Below are positions 35,215 to 43,241 of a DNA stretch of 64,000 nucleotides, in pieces. Source of the stretch: Actinomadura montaniterrae (lineage in GTDB: Bacteria; Actinomycetota; Actinomycetes; Streptosporangiales; Streptosporangiaceae). The stretch lies in the NCBI RefSeq assembly GCF_008923365.1, contig NZ_WBMR01000010.1:1-64000 (forward strand), read 5' to 3'. Positions within the stretch are counted from its first letter, which is position 1. Each line of letters starts with the position of its first letter. The position numbers and the translations under genes are program-made. The notes under the pieces are model-generated. The model did not search any database. It saw only the letters and a program-made list of their open reading frames with translations, and was not told the origin of the DNA.

Positions 35215-36132
35215 CTAGCCTCGGGCGACGTCGCCGGCCACGTCCGCTGTCGTCTCGCGGACGCAGCGGCGCAGCCACGCGTGCGCGGGATCGGCGTCGT
35301 AGCGCGCGTGCCAGGCCATCGACAGCCGCAGGGGCGGCATGGGCAGGGGGATCGGCACCCACACCAGGCCCAGCCGTTCCACCAGGGGCCGATGCAGCCG
35401 TTCCGCCGCGAACCCCATCAGGTCGGTCTCCCGGACGACGAGCAGCGCGGTGCTGACCGTCGGGACGGTCCCGGCCACGCTCCTGGACCGTCCCATCCCG
35501 GCGAGGAGCTCGTCGATGGGACCGGCGATGCGGCCGCGCCGCGTGTTGGTCAGCTGCGTGGTCGCGCACCACTCGTCCAGCGTCACCTCCCGGCCGGCGA
35601 GCGGGTGCCCGGGGCGGACGACGGAGGAGAACCGGTCCTCCAAGAGCGGCTCGACCCGGGTGCCGGTCGCCTCGGTGATGATGCCGATCTCCAGGTCGAT
35701 GGAGGCGCGCCGCAGGAGATGGGTGTCGCGCGGCCCCTCGCCCAGAAATCGCAGGGTGACGCCGGGGGCGTCCCGCGCCATCCGTTCCAGAAGTGGGCCG
35801 GAGAGAACGGCGATCGTGCCCTCCTCCGCCTGCAGTGTGAAGGTGCCTTCCAGCGTCCCGGGGGAGAAGGCGTCGTCCGCGGAGAACAGCGTGTAGGCGC
35901 GCTGCACGAGGTCGTGGACCTCCGTGCGCATCGCAAGCGCGCGCGGGGTCGGCACCATGCCGCGGCCCGAGCGCACGAGCACGGGATCGCCAAGGGCCTT
36001 GCGGATCCGGGCGAGGGTCCGGCTCATCGCGGGGCTCGACAGGTGCAGGCGTTCCGCCGCGCCCGTGACGCTGCCCTCGTCGAGCAGGACGTCGAGCGCG
36101 ACGAGCAGGTTGAGATCGAGTCTGGATTGCAT
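35215..36132 (-). CDS. LysR-family transcriptional regulator
   Basis: 305 residues. The HTH is SVTGAAERLHLSSPAMSRTLARIRKAL in residues 21-47, followed by the usual long linker helix; the co-inducer domain begins near residue 90 (GTFTLQAEEGTIAVLSGPLL). The subtype is NodD/LinR-like, with ALGDPVLVRSGRGMVPTPRA. The ATG at 36132 has GAGGA at better spacing than the one three codons earlier. It is divergent from the MFS gene, the classical arrangement for LysR control of an efflux pump. Confidence 0.9.
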   Translation of the reverse strand: MQSRLDLNLLVALDVLLDEGSVTGAAERLHLSSPAMSRTLARIRKALGDPVLVRSGRGMVPTPRALAMRTEVHDLVQRAYTLFSADDAFSPGTLEGTFTLQAEEGTIAVLSGPLLERMARDAPGVTLRFLGEGPRDTHLLRRASIDLEIGIITEATGTRVEPLLEDRFSSVVRPGHPLAGREVTLDEWCATTQLTNTRRGRIAGPIDELLAGMGRSRSVAGTVPTVSTALLVVRETDLMGFAAERLHRPLVERLGLVWVPIPLPMPPLRLSMAWHARYDADPAHAWLRRCVRETTADVAGDVARG

Positions 36133-36305
36133 CAGACGCATTCCTCACGTGCAAAAGATGCATTTGAAAGCAAGTCACCGCCAGCCTACGTTGGAGATCG
36201 CGGAGGCGGCGCGCGCGGCCGGATTCCCGCCCCCACCCCACCTTCCTGTTCAGCCGTTTCCGGCGTGCCCGAGGCGCGCCCGCGAGGAACCCAGAGGAAC
36301 CCCTC

Positions 36306-37826
36306 ATGACGATCGATGCCGTCCGTGCCGCCGCGCCGCCGGACCGGGGACGCGCCGCCCGGCGCGCCGTGCCGCCGCTGATGTCGGCGTGCGTGGTCCT
36401 GGTCGTGGCGATGGTCGCGGCCATCAACCTCTCGATCCCCAAGCTGTCGGCGAGCGGCCTGCACCCGTCCGCCACCGGCCTGCTGTGGATCGTCGACTCC
36501 TATGTCCTGGTGTTCGGCTGCCTGCTGATCCCGGCGGGCGCCGCGGGCGACCGGTTCGGGCGCAAGGGCGCCCTGCTCGCCGGCCTCGGCGTCTTCGCCG
36601 CCGGCTGCCTGCTGTCCGCGGCGGCGCCCGCCGTCGCCGTGCTGCTGGCGGGCCGGCTGGTCACCGGGGTCGGGGCCGCGCTGATCATGCCCGCGACGCT
36701 GTCGCTGCTGATGCAGGTCACCGAGCCGGCGCGGCGCCCGCAGGCGATCGCGGTCTGGACGGCCGCGACCGGTATCGCGGGCGCCGTCGGCAACCTCGCC
36801 GGGGGAGCGGTGCTGCAGTGGCTGCCCTGGCAGTGCCTGTTCCTGGCCGGGGCTCTCGCCGCCGGCGCGCTGGCCGCGCTAGTGACCTGGGCGGCCCCCG
36901 CGGGCGAGCGGCACCACGCCGACCTGGACGTGCCGGGGGCCGCCCTGCTCACCGGCGCCCTGTTCGCGCTGCTCTTCGGGATCATCGAGGGTTCCGAGCG
37001 GGGCTGGTCGTCCGCGCCGGTGCTCGGCGGGTTCGCGGGCGCCGCCGTCCTGCTGGCGGCGTTCGCCGTCCACGCGATGCGCGCCGCGCATCCGCTGCTC
37101 GACCCGCGCCTTTTCGCCCGCGCCTCGCTGCGCAGCGGCGTGCTGGGCATCGGGGCGGGCTTCTTCTGCCTGTTCGCGCTGTTCTTCGTGAACGCCCAGT
37201 ATCTGCAGTATGCCAAGGGGTACTCGCCGCTGCTCACGGGCGTGGCGGTCGCACCGATCGTGGTTGGGATGATCGTGGTGTCCCGGCGGAGCGTCGGGCT
37301 GGCCCGGCGGTTCGGGAACCGGACGGTCATCACCGCGGGGCTGCTCGTCATCGCCTGCGGGCTCGGACTGCTCTCCTTCGCCGACGCGTCCACGCCCTAC
37401 CCGCTCTACGCGGTGGGCCTGCTGGTCATGTCGACCGGCATGGGACTGTGCGTGCCGCCGCTGTCGGTCGGCGTCATGTCCGCGCTCCCGCCGGGGCGCG
37501 CCGGGCTCGGGTCTGGGCTGAACAGCGCCGCCCGCGAGATCGGCAGCGCGCTCGGCGTCGCGGTGCTCGGGACGGTGCTCACCGGGCACTTCACCAGCGC
37601 CCTGCCGCCGGCGCTGGCCGGCCACGCGCACTCGGCGGGCGAGGCGATCGCCGCGGCGGACGCGGCGGGCGCGGGCGCGCATGCCCAGGTGGTCTCGGCC
37701 TTCACCGACGCGATGTCGGCCGGGTTCCGGGTGGTGGCGCTGATCGCCTGCGTGGCGGCGGTGCTGATCGCCCCAGGGCTCACCCGGCGGGACCGGTCGG
37801 ACGGGGCTGGCCCTGGCGGTCAATGA
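36306..37826 (+). CDS. MFS drug-efflux transporter (DHA2, 14-TM type)
   Basis: 506 residues with about 14 hydrophobic helices. Motif A is PAGAAGDRFGRKGALLAGLG; motif C-like GAALIMPATLSLLMQVTEPA; the central helices include LLFGIIEGSERGWSSAPVLG. This is the EmrB/QacA group of proton-coupled drug exporters. GAGGAACC precedes the ATG. It is divergent from the LysR regulator at 35215-36132. Confidence 0.93.
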   Translation: MTIDAVRAAAPPDRGRAARRAVPPLMSACVVLVVAMVAAINLSIPKLSASGLHPSATGLLWIVDSYVLVFGCLLIPAGAAGDRFGRKGALLAGLGVFAAGCLLSAAAPAVAVLLAGRLVTGVGAALIMPATLSLLMQVTEPARRPQAIAVWTAATGIAGAVGNLAGGAVLQWLPWQCLFLAGALAAGALAALVTWAAPAGERHHADLDVPGAALLTGALFALLFGIIEGSERGWSSAPVLGGFAGAAVLLAAFAVHAMRAAHPLLDPRLFARASLRSGVLGIGAGFFCLFALFFVNAQYLQYAKGYSPLLTGVAVAPIVVGMIVVSRRSVGLARRFGNRTVITAGLLVIACGLGLLSFADASTPYPLYAVGLLVMSTGMGLCVPPLSVGVMSALPPGRAGLGSGLNSAAREIGSALGVAVLGTVLTGHFTSALPPALAGHAHSAGEAIAAADAAGAGAHAQVVSAFTDAMSAGFRVVALIACVAAVLIAPGLTRRDRSDGAGPGGQ

Positions 37827-37881
37827 GATATATCGTGACTTCGCACAGACGAGATATGACGCGATGAGCGGAGAGGTGGCG

Positions 37882-38646
37882 ATGACCGTGGCGCAGAGCC
37901 CGACCGCGCGCGGAGTCCGCGGCCGGCTGCTGGACCGGATGTTCGTCCGGGGACGGGTCGAGGACGTCCGGCCCGCGCCCGGCCGCATGCGGTGGATCGG
38001 CATCGGCGGCGTCCCCGGCCTGGACTGGACGCCCGGCCAGCACGTCCGCGTACACATGGCGGACATCACGTCCGCGCGGACGTGGGTCAGCGGCAAGGTG
38101 CGCGACGCGCTGCGCACCTACTCCGTGTGGGACTACGACGCGGCGTCCGGGGTGCTGGAGCTGTGCGTCATGGACCACGAGGGAGCCGGGCCGGGGGCGC
38201 GCTGGGCGCGGTCCGTCCGGCCGGGGGACGAGGTCGTCTTCAACAAGCCGGAGGGCTCGTTCGTGCTGCGTCCGGCGCCGTACCACCTGTTCGCGGGCGA
38301 GGAGACGGCCTCGGTCACGTTCGGCGCGATGCTGCGGGCCGCCGGGCCCGACGAGCCTGTGTACGGCGCGGTGGAGGTCGCCGAGCCGGAGGACGGGCTG
38401 CCGCTGCCGAGGCGCGAGGAGTTGGTGTGGTGCCGCCGGGGGGATGCCTCGGCCGCGTCGTCGGGGATCCTCCTCGACGCGGTGCGCCGGCTCGATCTTC
38501 CCGACGAGCCGGGGTTCGCCTACGTAGCCGGGGAAGCGCGGACCGTACAGGCCGTGCGCGCCCATCTCGTCCGGGAACGGGGCTGGCCGCGCAGATCCGT
38601 GCAGGTCAAGCCGTACTGGACGCCCGGCAGGCGCGGGATGGACTGA
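37882..38646 (+). CDS. Siderophore-interacting protein (ferric-siderophore reductase, ViuB-like)
   Basis: 254 residues. FAD-binding domain with RTYSVWDYD (Arg-x-Tyr-Ser) and GPGARWARSVRPGDEV; NAD(P)H-binding domain with HLFAGEETASVTFGAMLRAA and FAYVAGEARTVQAVRAHL; ending VQVKPYWTPGRRG, as in SIP proteins. They reduce imported ferric siderophores to release iron in the cytosol. The ATG at 37882 follows GGAGAGG. Just upstream, GAGATAT words near 37826 and 37851 flank ATCGTGAC, a possible repressor site. Confidence 0.88.
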   Translation: MTVAQSPTARGVRGRLLDRMFVRGRVEDVRPAPGRMRWIGIGGVPGLDWTPGQHVRVHMADITSARTWVSGKVRDALRTYSVWDYDAASGVLELCVMDHEGAGPGARWARSVRPGDEVVFNKPEGSFVLRPAPYHLFAGEETASVTFGAMLRAAGPDEPVYGAVEVAEPEDGLPLPRREELVWCRRGDASAASSGILLDAVRRLDLPDEPGFAYVAGEARTVQAVRAHLVRERGWPRRSVQVKPYWTPGRRGMD

Positions 38647-38694
38647 TCGCCAACGAGCGGCGAGGGCGGGGGTTACGGGGCGATATTTCGTAAA

Positions 38695-38706
38695 ATGCAC
38701 GTGCAT
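38695..38706. promoter_or_regulatory. Perfect palindrome ATGCACGTGCAT
   Basis: A 12-bp perfect palindrome 75 bp before the ATG at 38781, just downstream of AT-rich TATTTCGTAAA, followed by a CTTGCACCTGCACG half-repeat. A candidate operator. Related TGCA words (ACGTGCAAAAGATGCAT) occur in the LysR/MFS spacer near 36148. Confidence 0.4.
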
Positions 38707-38780
38707 CAGCCCTTGCACCTGCACGCCATTCCTAGCAGGATTGCCCCGGACCCCCGCACGTGAACTCGCCGGAGATCGCG

Positions 38781-39230
38781 ATGACCGCACACTTGAGCGA
38801 CAGTGACCGACAGGCGCTGCGGCTGGCCCAGGATCTCCGCGAGGAGATGCGGGCGGCGCTGCCCCAGCTCCCCTCCGCGCCCTCGGTCTCCCCGTTCGTC
38901 GACCAGGGAGGGACGCCCAGCGTCCTGCTCCGGATGGACGCCGACACCGCCCGCGCGCTGATGGCCGTCCTGGCCGAGCGCCGCGCGGACCGGACGGCCG
39001 CTCCGGCGCCGGAACCGCGCCGGGCCGACGGCACCGTCCCGCCGCCCGTGCCCCCGCCGGGCGCCCCCCAGGCGGCCCCCGCGCCGTACCAGCCGATCGT
39101 GGCGGCGGCGCAGTTCCCGGAGCCCGCCTACGCGCAGGCCCCGTTCGCGGAGGCGCCCGCGGTCAACCCGGTGTTCGCCGGCGGGACCGGGCCGACGCCG
39201 CTGGTGCCGTCGGTCTACCCGACGCACTGA
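38781..39230 (+). CDS. Hypothetical protein with Pro/Ala-rich C-terminus
   Basis: 149 residues. The first half is charged and helical (LSDSDRQALRLAQDLREEMR) with a segment TPSVLLRMDADTARALMAVL; the second half is Pro/Ala-rich and probably unstructured (PPPVPPPGAPQAAPAPYQPI). No transmembrane or signal sequence. The ATG at 38781 follows CGGAG; a GTG at 38760 is an alternative. A strong rho-independent hairpin follows 130 bp downstream. Family not recognised. Confidence 0.65.
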   Translation: MTAHLSDSDRQALRLAQDLREEMRAALPQLPSAPSVSPFVDQGGTPSVLLRMDADTARALMAVLAERRADRTAAPAPEPRRADGTVPPPVPPPGAPQAAPAPYQPIVAAAQFPEPAYAQAPFAEAPAVNPVFAGGTGPTPLVPSVYPTH

Positions 39231-39357
39231 CCCGGGTCCCCTTCACTCGACTCCGGACCGCCGTGCGCCGTGCGCCGTGCGCGGTCCGCGGCCCGGCGCC
39301 GCCGCCGGGCCGTGGCCGTGGTCCACGGTCCTCTCCGGGCCCTCTCTCTGGCATTCA

Positions 39358-39387
39358 CCCGGCCGGTTCGCCCGGCCGGGTTTTCTT
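39358..39387 (+). terminator. Rho-independent terminator
   Basis: Perfect 9-bp stem CCCGGCCGG / CCGGCCGGG with loop TTCGC, followed by TTTTCTTG. It probably ends the transcript of the 38781-39230 gene. Confidence 0.85.
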
Positions 39388-39460
39388 GTGCGCCGGCTCA
39401 CTTCGGCGCCTCGCCGCGCCTTTGTCGATCTCTGCTTCCGGGCGGCCGCGATCGGCGCTC

Positions 39461-39502
39461 CGGCGGCATAAAAGATCGTTTCCCGGCCGCATAAAGATCG
39501 TT
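39461..39502. repeat. Paired direct repeat containing AAAGATCGTT
   Basis: CGGCGGCATAAAAGATCGTT (39461-39480) recurs as CGGCCGCATAAAGATCGTT (39484-39502). Further GATC-containing words AAGATCTTT (about 39507) and AAACGATCT (about 39588) lie downstream. The cluster sits about 125 bp before the inferred promoter of the RlpA-like gene and may be a binding region. Confidence 0.55.
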
Positions 39503-39625
39503 CTTTAAGATCTTTCCGTCCGGGCGCCGGTCCGCGCGCCCCGTCCGGATCCCCTGCGGGAAAGGCGATCCCGACGATCGGCAGAAAAAACGATCTACCT
39601 GGCCAAAGGTAAAGAAATCGCCCAT

Positions 39626-39693
39626 TTGACTCAAGAGCGGTAATGCCGGATATAGTCAACGCCAGGTCGAGGTCAAAGCACCGTTGACCTGGC
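39626..39693 (+). promoter_or_regulatory. Probable promoter and leader hairpin of the RlpA-like gene
   Basis: TTGACT (39626-39631) and TATAGT (39651-39656) are separated by 19 bp. Directly downstream GCCAGGTC (39661-39668) and GACCTGGC (39686-39693) form an 8-bp inverted repeat at the expected 5' end of the transcript. Other leader hairpins include CACGGCCG...CGGCCGTG at about 39744-39769. Confidence 0.5.
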
Positions 39694-40025
39694 CAATCGC
39701 ATAGCCGCCGCCTCCCGCCCGCCAGGCGGGAACCCTCAGCCGAACCACGGCCGTACCATGCACCGGCCGTGACCGCGCGGGGCCAGTGAGCCCCCGGTCG
39801 GCACTCTCTCCCGCTTCATCGAAGCCCGCGTCGCACGCATGCCCGCAAGGGGCCGTGCGCGGACGGACGCGAGCGCGGTCCGCCATGTCCGCGGGCCGTC
39901 CCTGCGGGTTCCTTACCGCGGCGGCATTCCCGAGTCCCGAGTCTCGGAACCCGTTCCGCATGCCCGGATCCTCCCTGTGCTCCGGCTCCGGAACGGCTGC
40001 CCTGTACGCCGAACTAAGGATTTTC

Positions 40026-40718
40026 ATGCAGCAGCGGACGATCAATCGCGTGTTGACCGGTGTCACCGGCGCGGCTCTTGCCGGGATGCTGGTGGGCGGC
40101 GTGGCGGCCGCCAGCCACGACGACTCCGCTCCCAAGCCCGACAAGCTCCTGGCGCAGCAGCAGGACATGGCCGCGCTGAAGCAGAAGGCCCCCGAGAAGA
40201 ACACCTCGTCCAAGACCCTGGCCGAGTCCAGCTCGAAGTCCGCGTCCACGGAGTCGGACGCGAAGAAGGCGGACGCCAAGGCCTCCACCTCCAAGGACGC
40301 CAAGAAGAAGGCCGACAAGGGCCCGAAGGCGATCCTCAGCGGCACGACCACCGCGTCCTACTTCTGGGACGACGGCTCCGGCATCAACGGCGACACCGGC
40401 GCCCCGGCGAGCGGCAAGCCGATGCAGAAGGGCCTGTTCGCCAGCCCGAGCTGGCCGATGAACACCAAGGTCAAGGTCACCTACAACGGCCGCAGCGTCA
40501 CCGGCTTCATCGGCGACCGCGGGCCCGGCGCCCCCTCGCACGACGGCGTCATGCTCGACCTCGACACCTACACCTTCCGCTACCTGCTGGACGGCGGCAA
40601 GCCCGACAGCAAGTACGACGCCGGCACCGGCGAGGGACACCTCCAGGGCGTCAAGTGGCAGGTCCTGTCCTGGGGCTCCGGCGCGGGCACCAAGGGCGAG
40701 CCGCAGCCTCTGGGCTGA
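40026..40718 (+). CDS. Secreted RlpA-like double-psi beta-barrel protein
   Basis: 230 residues. An N-terminal signal sequence (INRVLTGVTGAALAGMLVGG, cleavage after VAAA) precedes a Lys/Ser/Ala-rich linker (residues 35-100). The C-terminal DPBB-like domain is TTTASYFWDDGSGINGDTGA, MNTKVKVTYNGRSVTGFIGD and RGPGAPSHDGVMLDL, with the conserved GDRGP. RlpA relatives are cell-wall proteins or lytic transglycosylases. The ATG at 40026 follows AAGGA. Expression probably depends on the long leader upstream. Confidence 0.78.
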   Translation: MQQRTINRVLTGVTGAALAGMLVGGVAAASHDDSAPKPDKLLAQQQDMAALKQKAPEKNTSSKTLAESSSKSASTESDAKKADAKASTSKDAKKKADKGPKAILSGTTTASYFWDDGSGINGDTGAPASGKPMQKGLFASPSWPMNTKVKVTYNGRSVTGFIGDRGPGAPSHDGVMLDLDTYTFRYLLDGGKPDSKYDAGTGEGHLQGVKWQVLSWGSGAGTKGEPQPLG

Positions 40719-40824
40719 CGTCCGTGAGGAGACTCACGGGCCACCTCTCAGCGACGGCTCCGTGAGCCGCACCACACGAGCCCCAGCGGCTTCTCCGGCG
40801 TGACCGCCGGAACGCATGGAACGG

Positions 40825-40861
40825 GAACGCCCCGGCGATCAGAACGATCGCCGGGGCGTTC
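40825..40861. terminator. Strong hairpin between convergent genes
   Basis: A 16-bp perfect stem (GAACGCCCCGGCGATC and its complement) around the loop AGAAC, between the RlpA-like gene and the M20 peptidase gene. It can act for both strands; there is no T tract. Confidence 0.75.
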
Positions 40862-40927
40862 CTGTGTCTGCAGGGTGTTCCCGCGCGTGCGGGGCCTTCC
40901 TGCACCTGCGGAGAGGTGCCCGAGAAG

Positions 40928-42034
40928 TCAGTGCTCGGCGTGCCGCGGACGAGCGGACAGCAGCCGGTACAGCGCCTCCGCCGCGGCGTCGATGCGCGCG
41001 ACCGAGCACGTCTCGTCGGTCACGTGGGCCTGCTCGGGGTCGCCCGGCCCGTAGATCACCACGTCCGGCCCGCCGAGCAGGCCCGCCAGGACGGACGCGT
41101 CGGTGAAGTACGTCGCGTACTCCGGCGCGGCCCCGGACGAGCCCGGGGCTAGCAGCTCCAGCACCTCGGGCATGCCCGGAGCGGCCGGGTCGGTGGCGAC
41201 GCCGGGCAGGTCCACGAGCCGCTCCAGCGCGACCTCCTCGCCGCACAGCCCGGAGATCACCGCGACCGCCTCGTCCGCGCCGAAGCCGGGGACGGTCCGG
41301 ACGTCCAGCCGCATCTCGGCGCGGTCGGGCACCAGATTCGGCTGCACGCCGGAGTGGAAGGTGCCCACGTTGACCGTCGCGGGCCCGTGCGTCGGGCTCA
41401 CCGGCCAGTCCTCGTGCGCGTGGACGCGGACCGCCGCGGCGGCCAGCGCGGCGAGGGCGTTGCGGCCGAGCTCGGGACGGGAGCCGTGCGCGGACACGCC
41501 CCGCGCCGTGGCCTTCAGCCAGAGTGTGCCCTTGTGGCCGAGGACCGTCCGGTTCCCGGTCGGCTCGGCGACGATCAGCAGGTCCGTGGCGGCGAGGGCG
41601 GCCGGATCGAGGACGGCCGCGCCGTCGCAGCCGGTCTCCTCGCCGAAGGTGAACACCAGCTGGGGCGCGGGCAGCCCGTCGCGGACGGCCCGGACGGCCG
41701 CCTCGACCTGGCAGGCGACGCCCGCCTTCATGTCGCTGCTGCCGCGGCCGAGCAGGCGCCCGTCGCGGACGTCGCCGGACAGCGGGTCGAATGACCAGCC
41801 GGACGCGTCGGCGGGCACGGTGTCGAGGTGCCCGGTGAACGTGATCGGGACGCGCGCCGCCTCGGGGCCGTGCTGCGCCACGACGTTCGCCCGTCCCTGG
41901 GCCGGCTCGCCCACCCGCACCGCGAATCCCGCCCGGTCCAGCACGTCCGCGACGACGTCGGCGGCCCGCCGCTCGCCGCCGCCCCGGGTGTCGATCCGCA
42001 CCAGCCGGCGCGCGAGCTCGAGCGCGTCGCCCAT
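40928..42034 (-). CDS. M20-family metallopeptidase / ArgE-DapE-like deacylase
   Basis: 368 residues. Metal-binding and catalytic motifs: TFTGHLDTVPADASGW (His and Asp), GRGSSDMKAGVACQVEA (bridging Asp), FTFGEETGCDGAAVLD (general base Glu), IVAEPTG and a C-terminal His in GPGDPEQAHVTDET. The dimerisation segment is TARGVSAHGSRPELGRNALA. It hydrolyses an N-acyl amino acid or a peptide. It lies downstream of the LacI gene on the same strand (44-bp gap, GGAGGTCAGGAG before the ATG), so it may belong to the same regulon. Confidence 0.9.
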   Translation of the reverse strand: MGDALELARRLVRIDTRGGGERRAADVVADVLDRAGFAVRVGEPAQGRANVVAQHGPEAARVPITFTGHLDTVPADASGWSFDPLSGDVRDGRLLGRGSSDMKAGVACQVEAAVRAVRDGLPAPQLVFTFGEETGCDGAAVLDPAALAATDLLIVAEPTGNRTVLGHKGTLWLKATARGVSAHGSRPELGRNALAALAAAAVRVHAHEDWPVSPTHGPATVNVGTFHSGVQPNLVPDRAEMRLDVRTVPGFGADEAVAVISGLCGEEVALERLVDLPGVATDPAAPGMPEVLELLAPGSSGAAPEYATYFTDASVLAGLLGGPDVVIYGPGDPEQAHVTDETCSVARIDAAAEALYRLLSARPRHAEH

Positions 42035-42078
42035 CTCCTGACCTCCCTCTCCGGGCCCGGCCGGGCGGCCGGGACGTC

Positions 42079-43098
42079 TCAGGCCTCTGCCCGCGTGCTC
42101 TCCCGGACCACCAGGGTCGGGACGAGCGCGATGTGCGCCGACGGCCCGCGGTCCCCGTCGGCCTCGCCGGCGGCCGCGGCCAGCAGCCGCACGGCCTCGG
42201 TCGCGATCCGGTCGCGGGGCTGGTCGACGGTGGTGAGCGCGGGCTCGCTGAGCCGCGAGAACTCGATGTTGTCGTATCCGGTGACCTGAACCCGGCCCGG
42301 GACGTCCACGCCGTGCGCCCGGCAGGCCCGGGTCACGCCGAGCGCGATCAGGTCGTCGGCGCACACGATGGCGTCGGGCAGGTCGCCGGCGGCGATCAGC
42401 CGCGCGGCGGCCGTCTCGCCCCATTCCACGCTGTAGTCGCCGAGCAGGATCTGGTCCGGGTCCACGGTGATGCCGAGGTCCTCGGAGCGGCGGCGGAACC
42501 CGGCGAAGCGCTGCTCGGTGGAGGAGTTGGTCAGCAGCGAGCCGGCGAACGCCGCCGACCGCGCCCCGCCCGCGTGCAGGTGGTCCATGACCTGGCGCAT
42601 CGCGGCGACGTCGTCGACGCCGACCCAGTCGGTGCTGGTGCCGCCGACGAACCGGTCGAGCTGGACCAGGGGGAGCCGCCCGGCGGTCTCCTGGACGGCG
42701 GCGCCGCTGAGCGTGCCGTGGCTCGGGCTGACGATGATGCCGTCGACGTTGCGGGCGACGAGGGTGGCGAGCCGCCGCGCCTCGACCTCGGGGTCGGACC
42801 GGGCGTCGCAGAGCAGCAGCTCCTTGCCCTCGCGGCCGAGGGCGTGCTCGACGCTCTCCACCAGCGAGGTGAAGAACGGGTTGGAGATGCTCGGCACGAC
42901 CATGCCGACGGTGTCGGTGCGGCTGTTGCGCAGCGCCCGGGCGATGGAGTTGACCTGGTATCCGAGGTCGTCGGCGGCCTTCCGGACCTTGCGCTGGACG
43001 GCCGCCGACACGGGCCCGCGGCCGGACAGCACGCGCGACACCGTGGCGGTGGAGACCCCGGCGCGCTCGGCGACCTGGGCGATCGTGACCCGCTGCAA
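42079..43098 (-). CDS. LacI-family transcriptional regulator of the adjacent sugar operon
   Basis: 339 residues. HTH VTIAQVAERAGVSTATVSRV at the N-terminus, hinge helix VNSIARALRNSRTDTVGMVV, and a periplasmic-binding-protein-like core ending ALTTVDQPRDRIATEAVRLL. The TTG start at 43098 follows GGAGAGG and itself lies within a LacI-type operator (43094-43107), so the protein probably represses its own translation start region. It is divergent from the eight-gene transport operon, which has a second operator. Confidence 0.93.
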   Translation of the reverse strand: MQRVTIAQVAERAGVSTATVSRVLSGRGPVSAAVQRKVRKAADDLGYQVNSIARALRNSRTDTVGMVVPSISNPFFTSLVESVEHALGREGKELLLCDARSDPEVEARRLATLVARNVDGIIVSPSHGTLSGAAVQETAGRLPLVQLDRFVGGTSTDWVGVDDVAAMRQVMDHLHAGGARSAAFAGSLLTNSSTEQRFAGFRRRSEDLGITVDPDQILLGDYSVEWGETAAARLIAAGDLPDAIVCADDLIALGVTRACRAHGVDVPGRVQVTGYDNIEFSRLSEPALTTVDQPRDRIATEAVRLLAAAAGEADGDRGPSAHIALVPTLVVRESTRAEA

Positions 43099-43107
43099 TC
43101 GTTTACC
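43094..43107. promoter_or_regulatory. LacI-type operator over the regulator's start codon
   Basis: TGCAATCGTTTACC fits TGNAANCGNTTNCA with one terminal mismatch and overlaps the TTG start and the spacing to the ribosome-binding site of the LacI gene. Confidence 0.65.
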
Positions 43108-43216
43108 TCTCCAGCTTGGCGGAAGCCCGGGTGCTGGGCAGATCGACAACAGACGACCCGATCATACCCCCTTGACGGCCTGCGGGATCCGTATCTACGG
43201 TGCAGGACAACACGAC

Positions 43217-43230
43217 TGCAATCGATTACA
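43217..43230. promoter_or_regulatory. LacI-type operator before the sugar operon
   Basis: TGCAATCGATTACA is an exact match to TGNAANCGNTTNCA, 12 bp upstream of the ATG at 43242 and 110 bp from the operator in the regulator. Its position within the leader of the operon suggests repression by road-block or looping between the two sites. Confidence 0.75.
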
Positions 43231-43241
43231 CAGGAGGCGAC

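Larger units (their letters stand above)
39231..40025. other. Long regulatory spacer before the RlpA-like gene
   Basis: 795 bp with a terminator (39358-39387), a paired direct repeat (39461-39502), an AT-rich promoter zone with TTGACT (39626) and TATAGT (39651), and then about 360 nt of probable 5' leader containing several hairpins. No protein-coding frame is convincing. Confidence 0.6.

Noticed and set aside
39660..40025. ydaO/yuaA c-di-AMP riboswitch before the RlpA-like gene
   Set aside because: The characteristic GACAGCTAACCTCG-type core is not visible; only unspecific hairpins are.
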